Origin: CALAED01 sp937891035
GTDB taxonomy: Bacteria > Actinomycetota > Actinomycetes > Streptosporangiales > Streptosporangiaceae
Reading direction: 5' to 3'
Assembly: GCA_035642125.1 (NCBI GenBank)
Contig: DASQSZ010000007.1
Coordinates: forward strand, 1-58,472
Length of the DNA: 58,472 nucleotides
The position numbers and the translations under genes were made by a program. The notes under the pieces are model-generated. The model worked only from the letters and a program-made list of their open reading frames with translations, was not told where the DNA came from and did not search any database. Below are positions 8,225-16,261 of this stretch, one piece after another; position 1 is the stretch's first letter, and every line of letters starts with the position of its first letter.

Positions 8225-9889
8225 GTGCTCGTGGACCCGGTGCTCATCGTGGGCGGCGGCCCCGTCGGCCTGACCACGGCGCTGCTGCTGGCCCGCTGGG
8301 GCGTCCCGTCCATCGTGTTCGAGGCCGAGCCGGTACGGGATCGGACCGGATCCAGGGCGATCTGCTTCCAACGGGACGTGCTCGACATCTTCGATCGGAT
8401 CGGCTGCGCCGAAGCGATGATCGCCGAAGGCGTGACGTGGACGACGGGCCGCACGTACTACCGCGAGCACGAGCTTTTCACCGTCACCTTCCCCCGCCCC
8501 GCCCCCGGCGGGCCGCCGCCGTGGATCAACATCTCCCAGGCCAGCGTCGAAGGCTACCTCGCCGCCGCCGCGGCGAAGCAGCCGCTCATCGACATCCGGG
8601 CCGGCCAGCCGGTGATCGGGGGCCGCCAGACCGACACGGGCGTCGAGGTGGACACGCCGGCGGGCACGGTTCGCGGCAGCCACCTCGTCGGCGCCGACGG
8701 CGGGCACAGCACGGTGCGGCGATTGCTCGGCATCGAGTTTCCCGGCCGCTCCTATGACGACCTCTTCCTGATCTGCGACATCCGGGCCGACCTGCCGTTC
8801 CCGAACGAGCGGCGGTTTTTCTTCGACCCCGCCTGGAACCCCGGACGCCAGGTGCTCGTGCACCAGCAGCCCGATTCGGTGTGGCGGATCGACTGGCAGG
8901 TGCCGCCCGACTTCGACCCGGGGGCCGAGCGCGCGTCGGGCGCGCTGGACGCGCGCATCCGCAAGATCGTGGGGGACCGCCCGTACGAGATCGTCTGGCA
9001 GAGCGTCTATCGGTTCCAGGAGCGGGTGGCCGAGCGCTTCGGCGTGGGCCGCGCCTTCCTCGTCGGCGACGCCGCCCACCTGTACGCGCCGTTCGGCGCC
9101 AGGGGCCTCAACTCGGGGGTGCAGGACGCCGAGAACCTCGCGTGGAAGCTGGCCTTCGTCCGGCGGGGCTGGGCGCCCCGCGCGCTCCTGGACAGCTACC
9201 ACATCGAACGGCGGGGGGCGGCCATCGAAAACCTCCGGGTCACCGGCACCACCATGAAGTTCCTCGTGCCGCAGACCGAAGAGCAGCGGGCGTTTCGGCG
9301 CGACACCCTCGACCGGGCGCTGACCGACCCGGCCGCCCGCGGGCTGATCAACTCGGGCAAGCTCGCCGAGCCGTACTGGTACCTGGACTCACCGCTCACC
9401 ACCCCGCCCACCGCGCCGCTCACCGGGCCGGGCCCCGCGACCAAGGAACCGGCCGAGCACGGTGCCGCCGGGCCGCCGGCGCCCGGAGTGCTCTGCCCCG
9501 ACGCCCCATGCCTGGCGGCGGCCGGCGGCGGGGGCCGGCGGGAAGGGCCGGCAGGGGAGGCCGCTCCGGGAGAGACCGGCCGGGAAAACAAGGTGCCGAC
9601 CCGGCTGCGCCGCCTGTTCGGACGCGGCTTCGTGATCCTCGCCGGCGGGGCTTCGGCGCCGCCCCCGCCCGCTGCGGGCTGCCCGATCGAGGCGTACGCG
9701 GTGGCGGAGATCGACGCGGGCGGGGCGGTGCGGGCGGCGCTCGGCGCGGCGGCGGACGGGGTTTCGCTCGTGCGGCCGGACGGGCACCTGGCGGCCGTGC
9801 TGCCCGGCATGGACGGAGTGCCGAGCGCGCTGCGCCGCGCGTTGGGTCACGGCCCGACCGGCGGGACCGGTCCTGGGAAGATCTTCTAG
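8225..9889 (+). CDS. FAD-dependent aromatic monooxygenase (PheA/TfdB/MhpA type)
   Basis: 554-aa class A flavoprotein hydroxylase from a GTG start. Features in order: FAD dinucleotide motif VGGGPVGLTTALLLARWG (about residue 9), the DG motif GADGGHSTVRRLLG (about residue 158), and the GD motif FLVGDAAHLYAPFGARG (about residue 280). Normally these enzymes ortho-hydroxylate phenolic substrates with NAD(P)H. A Pro/Gly/Ala-rich insert (about residues 395-455) separates the catalytic body from the C-terminal thioredoxin-like domain. Its TAG stop shares the CTAG tetramer with the opposing iclR stop. Substrate unknown; the neighbouring pca genes point to a hydroxylated benzoate or phenylpropionate. 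Confidence 0.87.
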   Translation: MLVDPVLIVGGGPVGLTTALLLARWGVPSIVFEAEPVRDRTGSRAICFQRDVLDIFDRIGCAEAMIAEGVTWTTGRTYYREHELFTVTFPRPAPGGPPPWINISQASVEGYLAAAAAKQPLIDIRAGQPVIGGRQTDTGVEVDTPAGTVRGSHLVGADGGHSTVRRLLGIEFPGRSYDDLFLICDIRADLPFPNERRFFFDPAWNPGRQVLVHQQPDSVWRIDWQVPPDFDPGAERASGALDARIRKIVGDRPYEIVWQSVYRFQERVAERFGVGRAFLVGDAAHLYAPFGARGLNSGVQDAENLAWKLAFVRRGWAPRALLDSYHIERRGAAIENLRVTGTTMKFLVPQTEEQRAFRRDTLDRALTDPAARGLINSGKLAEPYWYLDSPLTTPPTAPLTGPGPATKEPAEHGAAGPPAPGVLCPDAPCLAAAGGGGRREGPAGEAAPGETGRENKVPTRLRRLFGRGFVILAGGASAPPPPAAGCPIEAYAVAEIDAGGAVRAALGAAADGVSLVRPDGHLAAVLPGMDGVPSALRRALGHGPTGGTGPGKIF

Positions 9890-10695
9890 TCTCCCCGCCC
9901 GGGCGCGTGCGAGGGGCGGCGGGCGGCGCGCAGGTCGGCCTCGATGCGCCCGGCGGTCGCCAGCAGCTGGGGCAACAGGGTGGTCTTGGCCGACTCGGCG
10001 CTCGTCCGGCCCGCCGGCGCCGCGAGGTTGACGGCGGCGATGACCCGGCCGGCGTGATCGTGGATGGGCGCCGCGATCGATCGCAGCCCCTCTTCGAGCT
10101 CCTGGTCGTTCAGCGCCCAGCCCTGCTCGCGTACCCGCTTGAGCTCCTCGCGCAGCGCCGCCTCCGAAGTGATCGTCCGGGCGGTGAACCCGCGGAGCGG
10201 GGCCGTGGCGAGATAGGCGTCGAGCCGGTCTTCGGGCAACGCGGCCAGCAGCACCCGCCCCATCGAGGTCGCGTAGGCGGGAAAGCGCGTGCCGATGCTG
10301 ATCGTCACGCGCATGATCCGCGAGGTCGGCACCCTGGCCACGTAGACGACGTCCCCGCCGTCGAGCACCGAGACCGACGCCGACTCGTGCGCCTCGGCGA
10401 CCAGGCGCTCCAGGTGCGGCTCGGCCACCTCCGGCAGGGTCAGGCTGGACAGGTAGGCATAGCCGAGCTCGAGCACGCGCGGGCTCAGCGCGAACAGCCG
10501 GCCGTCGGTGCGCACGTACCCGAGGTCGGCGAAGGTCAGCAGGAACCGGCGCGCGGCCGCCCGGGTCAGCCCGGTCTTGCGCGCCACGTCGCTGAGCGTC
10601 AGCTCGGGCGACCCGGCGTCGAAGGCCCGGATCACCGCCAGGCCGCGCGCCAGCGACCGCACGAAGTGGGTGCCTCGCTCCGGCGCCTCAGCCAT
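9886..10695 (-). CDS. IclR-family regulator of the pca operon (PcaR/PcaU-like)
   Basis: 269 aa. N-terminal winged helix-turn-helix (residues 12-75: LSDVARKTGLTRAAARRFLL), then the IclR effector domain (about 85-255) with the typical GRVLLAALPE and DQELEEGLRSIAAPI signatures. It resembles the PcaR/PcaU/PobR branch that binds protocatechuate-pathway metabolites. It is the last gene of the pca operon, 42 nt after pcaC. Its likely operator is the ATGTTCG/CGAACAT inverted repeat between pcaI and pobA. Confidence 0.88.
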   Translation of the reverse strand: MAEAPERGTHFVRSLARGLAVIRAFDAGSPELTLSDVARKTGLTRAAARRFLLTFADLGYVRTDGRLFALSPRVLELGYAYLSSLTLPEVAEPHLERLVAEAHESASVSVLDGGDVVYVARVPTSRIMRVTISIGTRFPAYATSMGRVLLAALPEDRLDAYLATAPLRGFTARTITSEAALREELKRVREQGWALNDQELEEGLRSIAAPIHDHAGRVIAAVNLAAPAGRTSAESAKTTLLPQLLATAGRIEADLRAARRPSHAPGRGD

Positions 10696-10737
10696 GCCGA
10701 CTCTCCGATCCGTCCCGCCGCCCGTCGAATGAACACG

Positions 10738-11130
10738 CTACGTGGTCGTGCGCTCTGCGCCCGCGTCGGCGTCGGCGAGCACTCGCTGGGCGATGGCGAA
10801 GGCCCGGTTGGCCGCCGGCACCCCCGCGTACACCGCCGTCTGCAACAGCACCTCTTTGATCTCTTCGGGGGTGAGCCCGTTGCGCAGCGCCGCCCGTACG
10901 TGCATCGCCAGCTCGTCCTCGTAGTTGAACGCGGTGAGGATGGCGAGCGTGACGCAGCTTCGGGTGCGGCGATCGAGTCCGGGCCTGGTCCAGATCTCCC
11001 CCCACGCGTAGCCGGTGATGAAGTCTTGGAAGTCCGCGGTGAACGGGGTGGTGCGGGCGGCGGCGCGATCGACGTGCTCGTCGCCGAGCACCGCGCGGCG
11101 CACCCGCTCACCGGCGGTCCGGTCAGCCAT
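10738..11130 (-). CDS. pcaC: 4-carboxymuconolactone decarboxylase
   Basis: 130-aa CMD-family protein. It decarboxylates 4-carboxymuconolactone to 3-oxoadipate enol-lactone in the protocatechuate branch of the beta-ketoadipate pathway. Conserved stretches: AFTADFQDFITGYAWGEIW, and RSCVTLAILTAFNYEDELAMH with the catalytic Glu/Cys/His region typical of PcaC. Here it is separate from PcaD, unlike the PcaL fusion of some actinobacteria. Its start overlaps the pcaD stop by 8 nt. Confidence 0.93.
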   Translation of the reverse strand: MADRTAGERVRRAVLGDEHVDRAAARTTPFTADFQDFITGYAWGEIWTRPGLDRRTRSCVTLAILTAFNYEDELAMHVRAALRNGLTPEEIKEVLLQTAVYAGVPAANRAFAIAQRVLADADAGAERTTT

Positions 11131-11890
11131 GGGCGTGCCTTTCGAGATGGTCGAGCAGATGGTGGTTGACCGTGTCGGGCCGCTCGACGTTCAACAGGTG
11201 GGCGGCGCCAGGCACCTCATCGAGGCGGGCGCCGGCTATGCGTTCGGCGAGGTCGCGGGCGTGCGCGGGCGGGGTCGCCACGTCGTCGGCGCCGACGACG
11301 ACCAGCGTGGGGGCGGAGATCTTCGCCACGTCCGCCCGCTGGTCCATGTCCCGGATGGCGGCGCAGCACCCCACATAGCCGGCCGCGGGCGTCGCCCGCA
11401 GCATGGCGGAAAAGCGGGCGATCTGCTCTGGGCGCCGCGCCCGGAAGCCGGGCGTGAACCAGCGCGCCATGGTGCCGTCGGCGATCGCGTCCATGCCGCC
11501 GGCCTCGACCGCGGCGATCCGCTGCTCCCACAGCCCCGGCCCCAGGTAGGCGGAGGTGGCCAGCAGCGCGAGGGCCGAGACGCGCTCCGGCGCGTGCGCG
11601 GCCACCCACATGGCGACCATGCCGCCCAGCGACAGGCCGCCCAGCGACACCTCGCGTTCGCCCAGGTGGTCGAGCAGTGCCAGCACGTCGGCGCCCAGGT
11701 CGGCGATCGTGTACGGCCCGGGCGGCACGGGGGAGCGGCCGTGCCCGCGATGGTCGACGCGCACCACGCGAAAGCGATCGGCCAGGGCGGGCAGCTGCGG
11801 CTCCCACATGGCGGTCGACGATCCGATCGATCCCATCAGCACCAGCGGCGGCCCGTCGCCGGTGGTCTCGTAGTGCAGGAGTGTGCTCAT
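11123..11890 (-). CDS. pcaD: 3-oxoadipate enol-lactonase
   Basis: 255-aa alpha/beta hydrolase from the ATG at 11890; the frame runs on upstream only inside pcaB. Oxyanion region LVLMGSIGSS, nucleophile elbow GLSLGGMVA (Ser about residue 92), acidic residue in VVVGADDVATP, and catalytic His in PGAAHLLNVERP. Hydrolyses the enol-lactone to 3-oxoadipate. ATG overlaps the pcaB stop (ATGA), and its end overlaps pcaC, so translation is coupled in both directions. Confidence 0.92.
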   Translation of the reverse strand: MSTLLHYETTGDGPPLVLMGSIGSSTAMWEPQLPALADRFRVVRVDHRGHGRSPVPPGPYTIADLGADVLALLDHLGEREVSLGGLSLGGMVAMWVAAHAPERVSALALLATSAYLGPGLWEQRIAAVEAGGMDAIADGTMARWFTPGFRARRPEQIARFSAMLRATPAAGYVGCCAAIRDMDQRADVAKISAPTLVVVGADDVATPPAHARDLAERIAGARLDEVPGAAHLLNVERPDTVNHHLLDHLERHAHG

Positions 11891-13254
11891 GGTCCCTCTC
11901 TGTCGTGAGCGGCCAGCGCCCGGTCGACGAGCGCCGGCGCGGACCCGACGTATCCGCCGGGGTCGAGCAGGTCGTCCAGCCGTGCCGCGGTCAGCGGGAC
12001 GGCGTCGTCGGCGAGCAGCAGGTCGCGCAGCGGACGCCCTTCGTCGACGGCGCGGGCGCAGGCCTTGGTGACGGCAGTGCGGACGATCGGGTCGCCGCCC
12101 AGGGCGGCCACGATCCGCTCGGCCATGAGCAGCCCGCCGGTCAGTTCGAGGTTGCGTCGCATCCTGTCGGCGTCGATCCGCAGCCCGTCGAGCGCATCGC
12201 GGATCCAAGCGGCGGCGCTGCCGGTGAGCCGGAGCAGCTCGGTCAGCGGTTCCCACTCGGCCTGCCAGCCGCCGGCCGCGCGTTCGTGCTCTTGGGGCAT
12301 CGCGGCCAGCAGCGTGGCGACCAGGCCGGGGACGCGGCGCACGCACGCGGCGGCCGAGATCGCGGCGACCGGGTTGCGCTTGTGCGGCATGGCCGACGAA
12401 CCGCCCCGCCCGCCCGCCGCCACCACCTCGGCGACCTCGGTCTGCGCCAGCAGGATCAGGTCCGTCGCGATCTTGCCGAGCGGGCCGGCGGCGCCGCCCA
12501 GCGCGCCGGCCAGGTCGGCGATCCGGGTGCGGTCGGTGTGCCAGGGCAGGACGGGCTCGGCCAGCCCGGTCTCCGCGGCGAACAGGCCGAGCACGGTCAC
12601 TCCGCCGGCGCCGAGCGCCGCCATCGTCCCGGCGGCCCCGCCCAACTGTGCGGCGAGCCGGTTGTCCCGTACGTACGCCAGGCGTACCCGGGCCGCGTCG
12701 ACGGCGGTCAGCCAGCCGGCCGCCGTCAGGCCGAAGGTGGTCGGCACCGCCTGCTGCATGAGGGTGCGCCCGGCCATGGGCGTGTCGCGATGCGCGCGGG
12801 CGAGCCGGGCGCAGGCGTCGGCGACGCCGGCTAGATCGGCGAGCAGCGGGTCGAGCGCCCGCCCGGCGACGAGCATCGCCGCGGTGTCGAGGATGTCCTG
12901 GCTGGTCGCGCCGCGGTGCACGGCCCCGGCGGCGTCCACGCCGACCTTGTCGCGCAGCGCCCGGACGAGCGGGACGACCGGGTTGGCCGTCGTAGCGGCC
13001 GCCCGGCCGATCTCCTCGATGTCGTAGTCCTCCGGCCGGCAGGCCCGCGCGATCGCATCCGCCGCCGTCGACGCGATCAGCCCCGCGCGCGCCTGCGCCC
13101 GGGCGAGCGCCGCCTCGGCGTCGAGCATCGCCCGCAGCCAGGCCCGGTCGCCGGTGGCGGCGGCCGCCGCGCCACGGCCGAACAGTCCGCCGAACAGTCC
13201 GCCGGACGACCCGCCGGACAGCCCCCCGGACGACCCCCCGGACAGCCCGTTCAT
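11887..13254 (-). CDS. pcaB: 3-carboxy-cis,cis-muconate cycloisomerase
   Basis: 455 aa of the fumarase/aspartase superfamily. The superfamily signature is GSSAMPHKRNPV (about residue 285), with GATSQDILDTA (about residue 120) and AGRTLMQQAVPTTFG (about residue 160). It lactonises 3-carboxymuconate to 4-carboxymuconolactone. Conserved sequence begins near GLFGRGAAAAATGDRAW; before it the N-terminus is a Gly/Ser/Leu tandem repeat (NGLSGGSSGGLSGGSSGGL) that is unusual for the family. A shorter true start is possible but no better RBS is obvious. Confidence 0.92.
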   Translation of the reverse strand: MNGLSGGSSGGLSGGSSGGLFGGLFGRGAAAAATGDRAWLRAMLDAEAALARAQARAGLIASTAADAIARACRPEDYDIEEIGRAAATTANPVVPLVRALRDKVGVDAAGAVHRGATSQDILDTAAMLVAGRALDPLLADLAGVADACARLARAHRDTPMAGRTLMQQAVPTTFGLTAAGWLTAVDAARVRLAYVRDNRLAAQLGGAAGTMAALGAGGVTVLGLFAAETGLAEPVLPWHTDRTRIADLAGALGGAAGPLGKIATDLILLAQTEVAEVVAAGGRGGSSAMPHKRNPVAAISAAACVRRVPGLVATLLAAMPQEHERAAGGWQAEWEPLTELLRLTGSAAAWIRDALDGLRIDADRMRRNLELTGGLLMAERIVAALGGDPIVRTAVTKACARAVDEGRPLRDLLLADDAVPLTAARLDDLLDPGGYVGSAPALVDRALAAHDREGP

Positions 13255-13269
13255 GGTCGATCGGCGTCC

Positions 13270-13791
13270 CTACGCGTCGAAGAAGACGGTCTCATGTTCC
13301 CCCTGCAACCTGATATCGAAGCGCAGCGTATCGCCGTCCTTGTGGGCGATCAGCGTGGATCGACGCTCCGGGTCGACCGCCATCAGCACGGGGTCAGCGG
13401 CGTTGGCGGCCTCCTCGTCGGGGAAGTACATCCGGGTCACGAGGTTCAGCAGCAGCCCGCGGGCGAACACGATCACGTCGATGTGCGGCGCGCGGCCGGC
13501 CACCGAGCCCGGCTTGACGGTCAGGAAGTGGAACTCGCCATCCTCGCCGGTCGGGCACCGCCCGTACCCGCCGAAGCCGGCCGATATGCCGAACCGGCCG
13601 GCCGCGTCGGCCTGCCAGGTCTCGATGAGCGCGTCGGGCACCGGTTCGCCCGCGCCGTCGGTGACCCGGCCCGCGAGCCGGATCGCGCCGAGCGTGCCGT
13701 CGGGCACGACGGAGGGCCCGCTGTCGAAGGGCAGCGCGAAGTTGAAGAACGGGCCGATGGTCTGGGACGGGGTCTGGCCGAGGGTCGCCAT
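13270..13791 (-). CDS. pcaG: Protocatechuate 3,4-dioxygenase alpha subunit
   Basis: 173 aa from the ATG at 13791, which overlaps the pcaH stop (ATGA); the longer frame upstream is only pcaH shadow. Begins with the family motif TPSQTIGPFF, then the beta-sandwich with IETWQADAAGRF and DGEFHFLTVKPG. The alpha subunit lacks the iron ligands and partners PcaH in the ring-cleaving (alpha-beta-Fe)n oligomer that converts protocatechuate to 3-carboxymuconate. Confidence 0.94.
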   Translation of the reverse strand: MATLGQTPSQTIGPFFNFALPFDSGPSVVPDGTLGAIRLAGRVTDGAGEPVPDALIETWQADAAGRFGISAGFGGYGRCPTGEDGEFHFLTVKPGSVAGRAPHIDVIVFARGLLLNLVTRMYFPDEEAANAADPVLMAVDPERRSTLIAHKDGDTLRFDIRLQGEHETVFFDA

Positions 13792-14468
13792 CAGTCCTCC
13801 AGCGGGGTCTGGTCCGCGCCGCCGAGCACGATGTCGAACCGGTAGCCCAGCGCCCATTCCGGCACGGTCGTGTCGAGATCGAACTTGGAGATGAGCCGTT
13901 CGCGCGCCTTCGGGTCGAGGATCGAGTTGAAGATCGGGTCGAGCGGGAACAGCGGATCGCCCGGGAAGTACATCTGCGTGATCAGCCGGTGCGTGAACGC
14001 GGTGCCGAACAGCGAGAAGTGGATGTGCGCGGGCCGCCAGGCGTTGTGGTGGTTGCGCCACGGGTAGGCCCCCGGCTTGATCGTGACGAACCGGTACCCG
14101 CCGTCGTCGTCGGTCAGGCATCGGCCGAAGCCGGTGAAGTTCGGGTCGAGCGGAGCCGGGTGCTGGTCGTTTTTTTGGATGTAGCGACCACACGAGTTCG
14201 CCTGCCAGATCTCGATCAGCTGGTTTCTGATCGGCCGGCCCGCGCCGTCCACGACTCGCCCGGTGACGATGATCCGCTCGCCGATGGGTTCTCCGTCGTG
14301 CTGGCGGGTGAGGTCGGCGTCGAACGCGCCGACCCTGTCCTCGCCGAGCACGGGCGCGGTCAGGTCGTCCATCCCCGTCGGCAGCGGGACGAGCGGCCGC
14401 GACGGGTGCCGCAGCCGGTTCGATTTGTAGTCGGGCCAGTCCAACGGCGGATGCGCGGAGTTGGGCAC
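13791..14468 (-). CDS. pcaH: Protocatechuate 3,4-dioxygenase beta subunit
   Basis: 225 aa. Carries the Fe(III) ligand set of intradiol dioxygenases: Tyr96 (NSCGRYIQ), Tyr135 (KPGAYPWRN), His148 and His150 (RPAHIHFS). N-terminal YKSNRLRHPSRPL is typical of PcaH. Lies 1 nt after pcaJ and overlaps pcaG, so a 1:1 subunit ratio is likely ensured by coupling. Catalyses intradiol cleavage of protocatechuate. Confidence 0.95.
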   Translation of the reverse strand: MPNSAHPPLDWPDYKSNRLRHPSRPLVPLPTGMDDLTAPVLGEDRVGAFDADLTRQHDGEPIGERIIVTGRVVDGAGRPIRNQLIEIWQANSCGRYIQKNDQHPAPLDPNFTGFGRCLTDDDGGYRFVTIKPGAYPWRNHHNAWRPAHIHFSLFGTAFTHRLITQMYFPGDPLFPLDPIFNSILDPKARERLISKFDLDTTVPEWALGYRFDIVLGGADQTPLED

Positions 14469-14469
14469 C

Positions 14470-15255
14470 TCAGCCTCCTCCTTGGTTTCCTCGAGACGGG
14501 GTCGCGGGTGTCGCCGTGGTGAGGGCGCGCAGTGCGGCCAGCTCGTGTTCCGACGGCGGTGCCGTCTCGGCGAGACCAGGGGCGGCCGCGAGGTCCCAGC
14601 CGGTGGCTTCGCGGGCCTGGTCCAAGGTCACGCCGGGATGCAGGTGGGTCAGCCTGAGCTCCCTGCTCTCGGGGTCCGGCGCGAGGATCCCGAGATCGGT
14701 GATGACGGTGGCCGGGCCGGCCCCGGTGAGGCCGAGCCGCTCGCGGTCGCCGGGCCCTGACCCGTATCCGACCGAAGTGATGAAGTCGGCCTTGTCCACG
14801 AACGTACGGCGGCTGTGCCGGACGACGACGATCACCTCTCGGCAGGACGCGGCGATCTCCGGGGCGCCGCCGGCGCCGGGCAGCCGCACCTTCGGACTGG
14901 CGTAGTCGCCGCCGATCACGGTGGTGTTGATGTTGCCGAACCGGTCGAGCTGCGCGGCCCCGAGGAAACCGACGTCGATGCGCCCCGGCTGTAGCCAGTA
15001 GTTGAAGATCTCCGGGACGCTCACGACGGCGTCGGCGGTCTCGGCGAGGATCCCGTCGCCGATCGACAGCGGCAGATGGTCCGGCTTGGCGCCGATCGTG
15101 CCCGACTCATAGATCAGCACGAGGCCGGGGGCATGGGTGTTCCGCGCGAGGTTCGCCGCGGTGCTCGGCAGGCCGATGCCCACGAAACAGACCTGTCCGG
15201 CGCGCAGCTGCCGGGCCGCCGCGATCGTCATCATCTCGTCCGACGTGTGGCTCAT
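14470..15255 (-). CDS. pcaJ: 3-oxoadipate CoA-transferase subunit B
   Basis: 261 aa from the ATG at 15255, which overlaps the pcaI stop. CoA-transferase family I beta chain: GIGLPSTAANLA near the N-terminus, the active-site Glu in LIYESGTIG, then the DVGFLGAAQLDRFGNIN core. With PcaI it moves CoA from succinyl-CoA to 3-oxoadipate. The thiolase that would finish the pathway (pcaF) is not in the window. Confidence 0.9.
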   Translation of the reverse strand: MSHTSDEMMTIAAARQLRAGQVCFVGIGLPSTAANLARNTHAPGLVLIYESGTIGAKPDHLPLSIGDGILAETADAVVSVPEIFNYWLQPGRIDVGFLGAAQLDRFGNINTTVIGGDYASPKVRLPGAGGAPEIAASCREVIVVVRHSRRTFVDKADFITSVGYGSGPGDRERLGLTGAGPATVITDLGILAPDPESRELRLTHLHPGVTLDQAREATGWDLAAAPGLAETAPPSEHELAALRALTTATPATPSRGNQGGG

Positions 15256-16082
15256 GCCGTCACCGATTCCCCGCGTCCCGCCCGCAGGACGTGCTCGTCG
15301 ATCCAGACCCGGAAGGTCTCGCGGTCGCGGGCGATCTCGTCCCAAGCCACGTAGAAGTCGTTGTCGCGGATGGTGTAGCCGAGACTGTAGGAGGGCCGTG
15401 ACCCGCCGGGCGCCGCGGCGACGTACGTCACCGCCCACGATGGGATCACGATGGCGCCGGGCCGCGGATCCAGCTCCTCGACGATCTCCTCGACCGTGAC
15501 GAGCGACCTTCGCGCGGCCAGCACGACCTCCTTTTGGATCCCGGTGATGCCCCACAGCTGCACGTTCCCGGCTCGGTCGGCGCGCTGGGCGTGCACGATC
15601 CCGACGTCGGGGTTGATGGCCGGCACGGCGGTCAGCTCCTCGCCGGTGAACGGGCAGGTGATCGGCTTGATGTTCGCCGTCTGTCCCTGCAGGTCGGTGC
15701 CGCGGTAGCCGCGCAGCACCGCGAACGGCAGGCCGGACGCCCCGGCGACGTACCGGTTGGCCATCCCGGCGTGGCTGTGTTCTTCGAGCTCCAGCGGCGC
15801 CGGCCACCCGTGCTCCACGGCGTCGCGGAACCGGTGCAGCGACCCGACGCCTGGATTGCCGCCCCAGGAGAAGACGAGCTTGCTCGCGCACCCCATGCCG
15901 ATCAGCTGGTCGTAGATGAGATCGGGGGTCATCCTGACGAGTACGAGATCGCGCCGCCCCTGCCGGATGATCTCGTGGCCCGCGGCGAACGGGATGAGGT
16001 GCGTGAAGCCCTCAAGCGCCACGGAATCCCCGTCGTGGACGAGCGTCGCGACGGCGGTCTCCAGCGGGACGACTTCGGCCAC
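15252..16082 (-). CDS. pcaI: 3-oxoadipate CoA-transferase subunit A
   Basis: 276 aa from a GTG start. CoA-transferase family I alpha chain: VALEGFTHLIPFAAGHE, FSWGGNPGVGSLHRF and the CPFTGEELTAVPAINPDV region are typical. It is the first gene of the eight-gene minus-strand pca operon, so the operon promoter lies in 16083-16261, shared divergently with pobA. Confidence 0.9.
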   Translation of the reverse strand: MAEVVPLETAVATLVHDGDSVALEGFTHLIPFAAGHEIIRQGRRDLVLVRMTPDLIYDQLIGMGCASKLVFSWGGNPGVGSLHRFRDAVEHGWPAPLELEEHSHAGMANRYVAGASGLPFAVLRGYRGTDLQGQTANIKPITCPFTGEELTAVPAINPDVGIVHAQRADRAGNVQLWGITGIQKEVVLAARRSLVTVEEIVEELDPRPGAIVIPSWAVTYVAAAPGGSRPSYSLGYTIRDNDFYVAWDEIARDRETFRVWIDEHVLRAGRGESVTA

Positions 16083-16111
16083 TTGCCACCCCTAGCATCG
16101 GTTCGGAAACG

Positions 16112-16149
16112 ATGTTCGGCTTCCGCACGTAAGTTCTCTTAGCGAACAT
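16112..16149. promoter_or_regulatory. Inverted repeat between pcaI and pobA, candidate IclR operator
   Basis: ATGTTCG (16112-16118) and CGAACAT (16143-16149) form a perfect 7-bp inverted repeat 24 nt apart. A further GTTCGG at 16101-16106 is in direct repeat with GTTCGG at 16114-16119. The site is between the divergent pcaI and pobA starts. PobR/PcaU-type IclR proteins bind repeated GTTCG-like decamers, so this is the best operator candidate for the IclR gene at the operon end. Confidence 0.5.
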
Positions 16150-16261
16150 ACTCAGGGAGCGCGGCTCAGGTCTAGGTTGAACAGTAGGGTTCCCCGGACC
16201 AGGCCGGACTTGGCGGATCACTCGGACCAGTGGCTCGGTGGGCCACGTAGAACGGAGGACG

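Noticed and set aside
8881..11169. 762-aa open frame on the plus strand
   Set aside because: It runs through the flavin monooxygenase in another frame and antisense through iclR and pcaC. Arg/Gly-rich low-complexity translation, typical of high-GC frame shadows.
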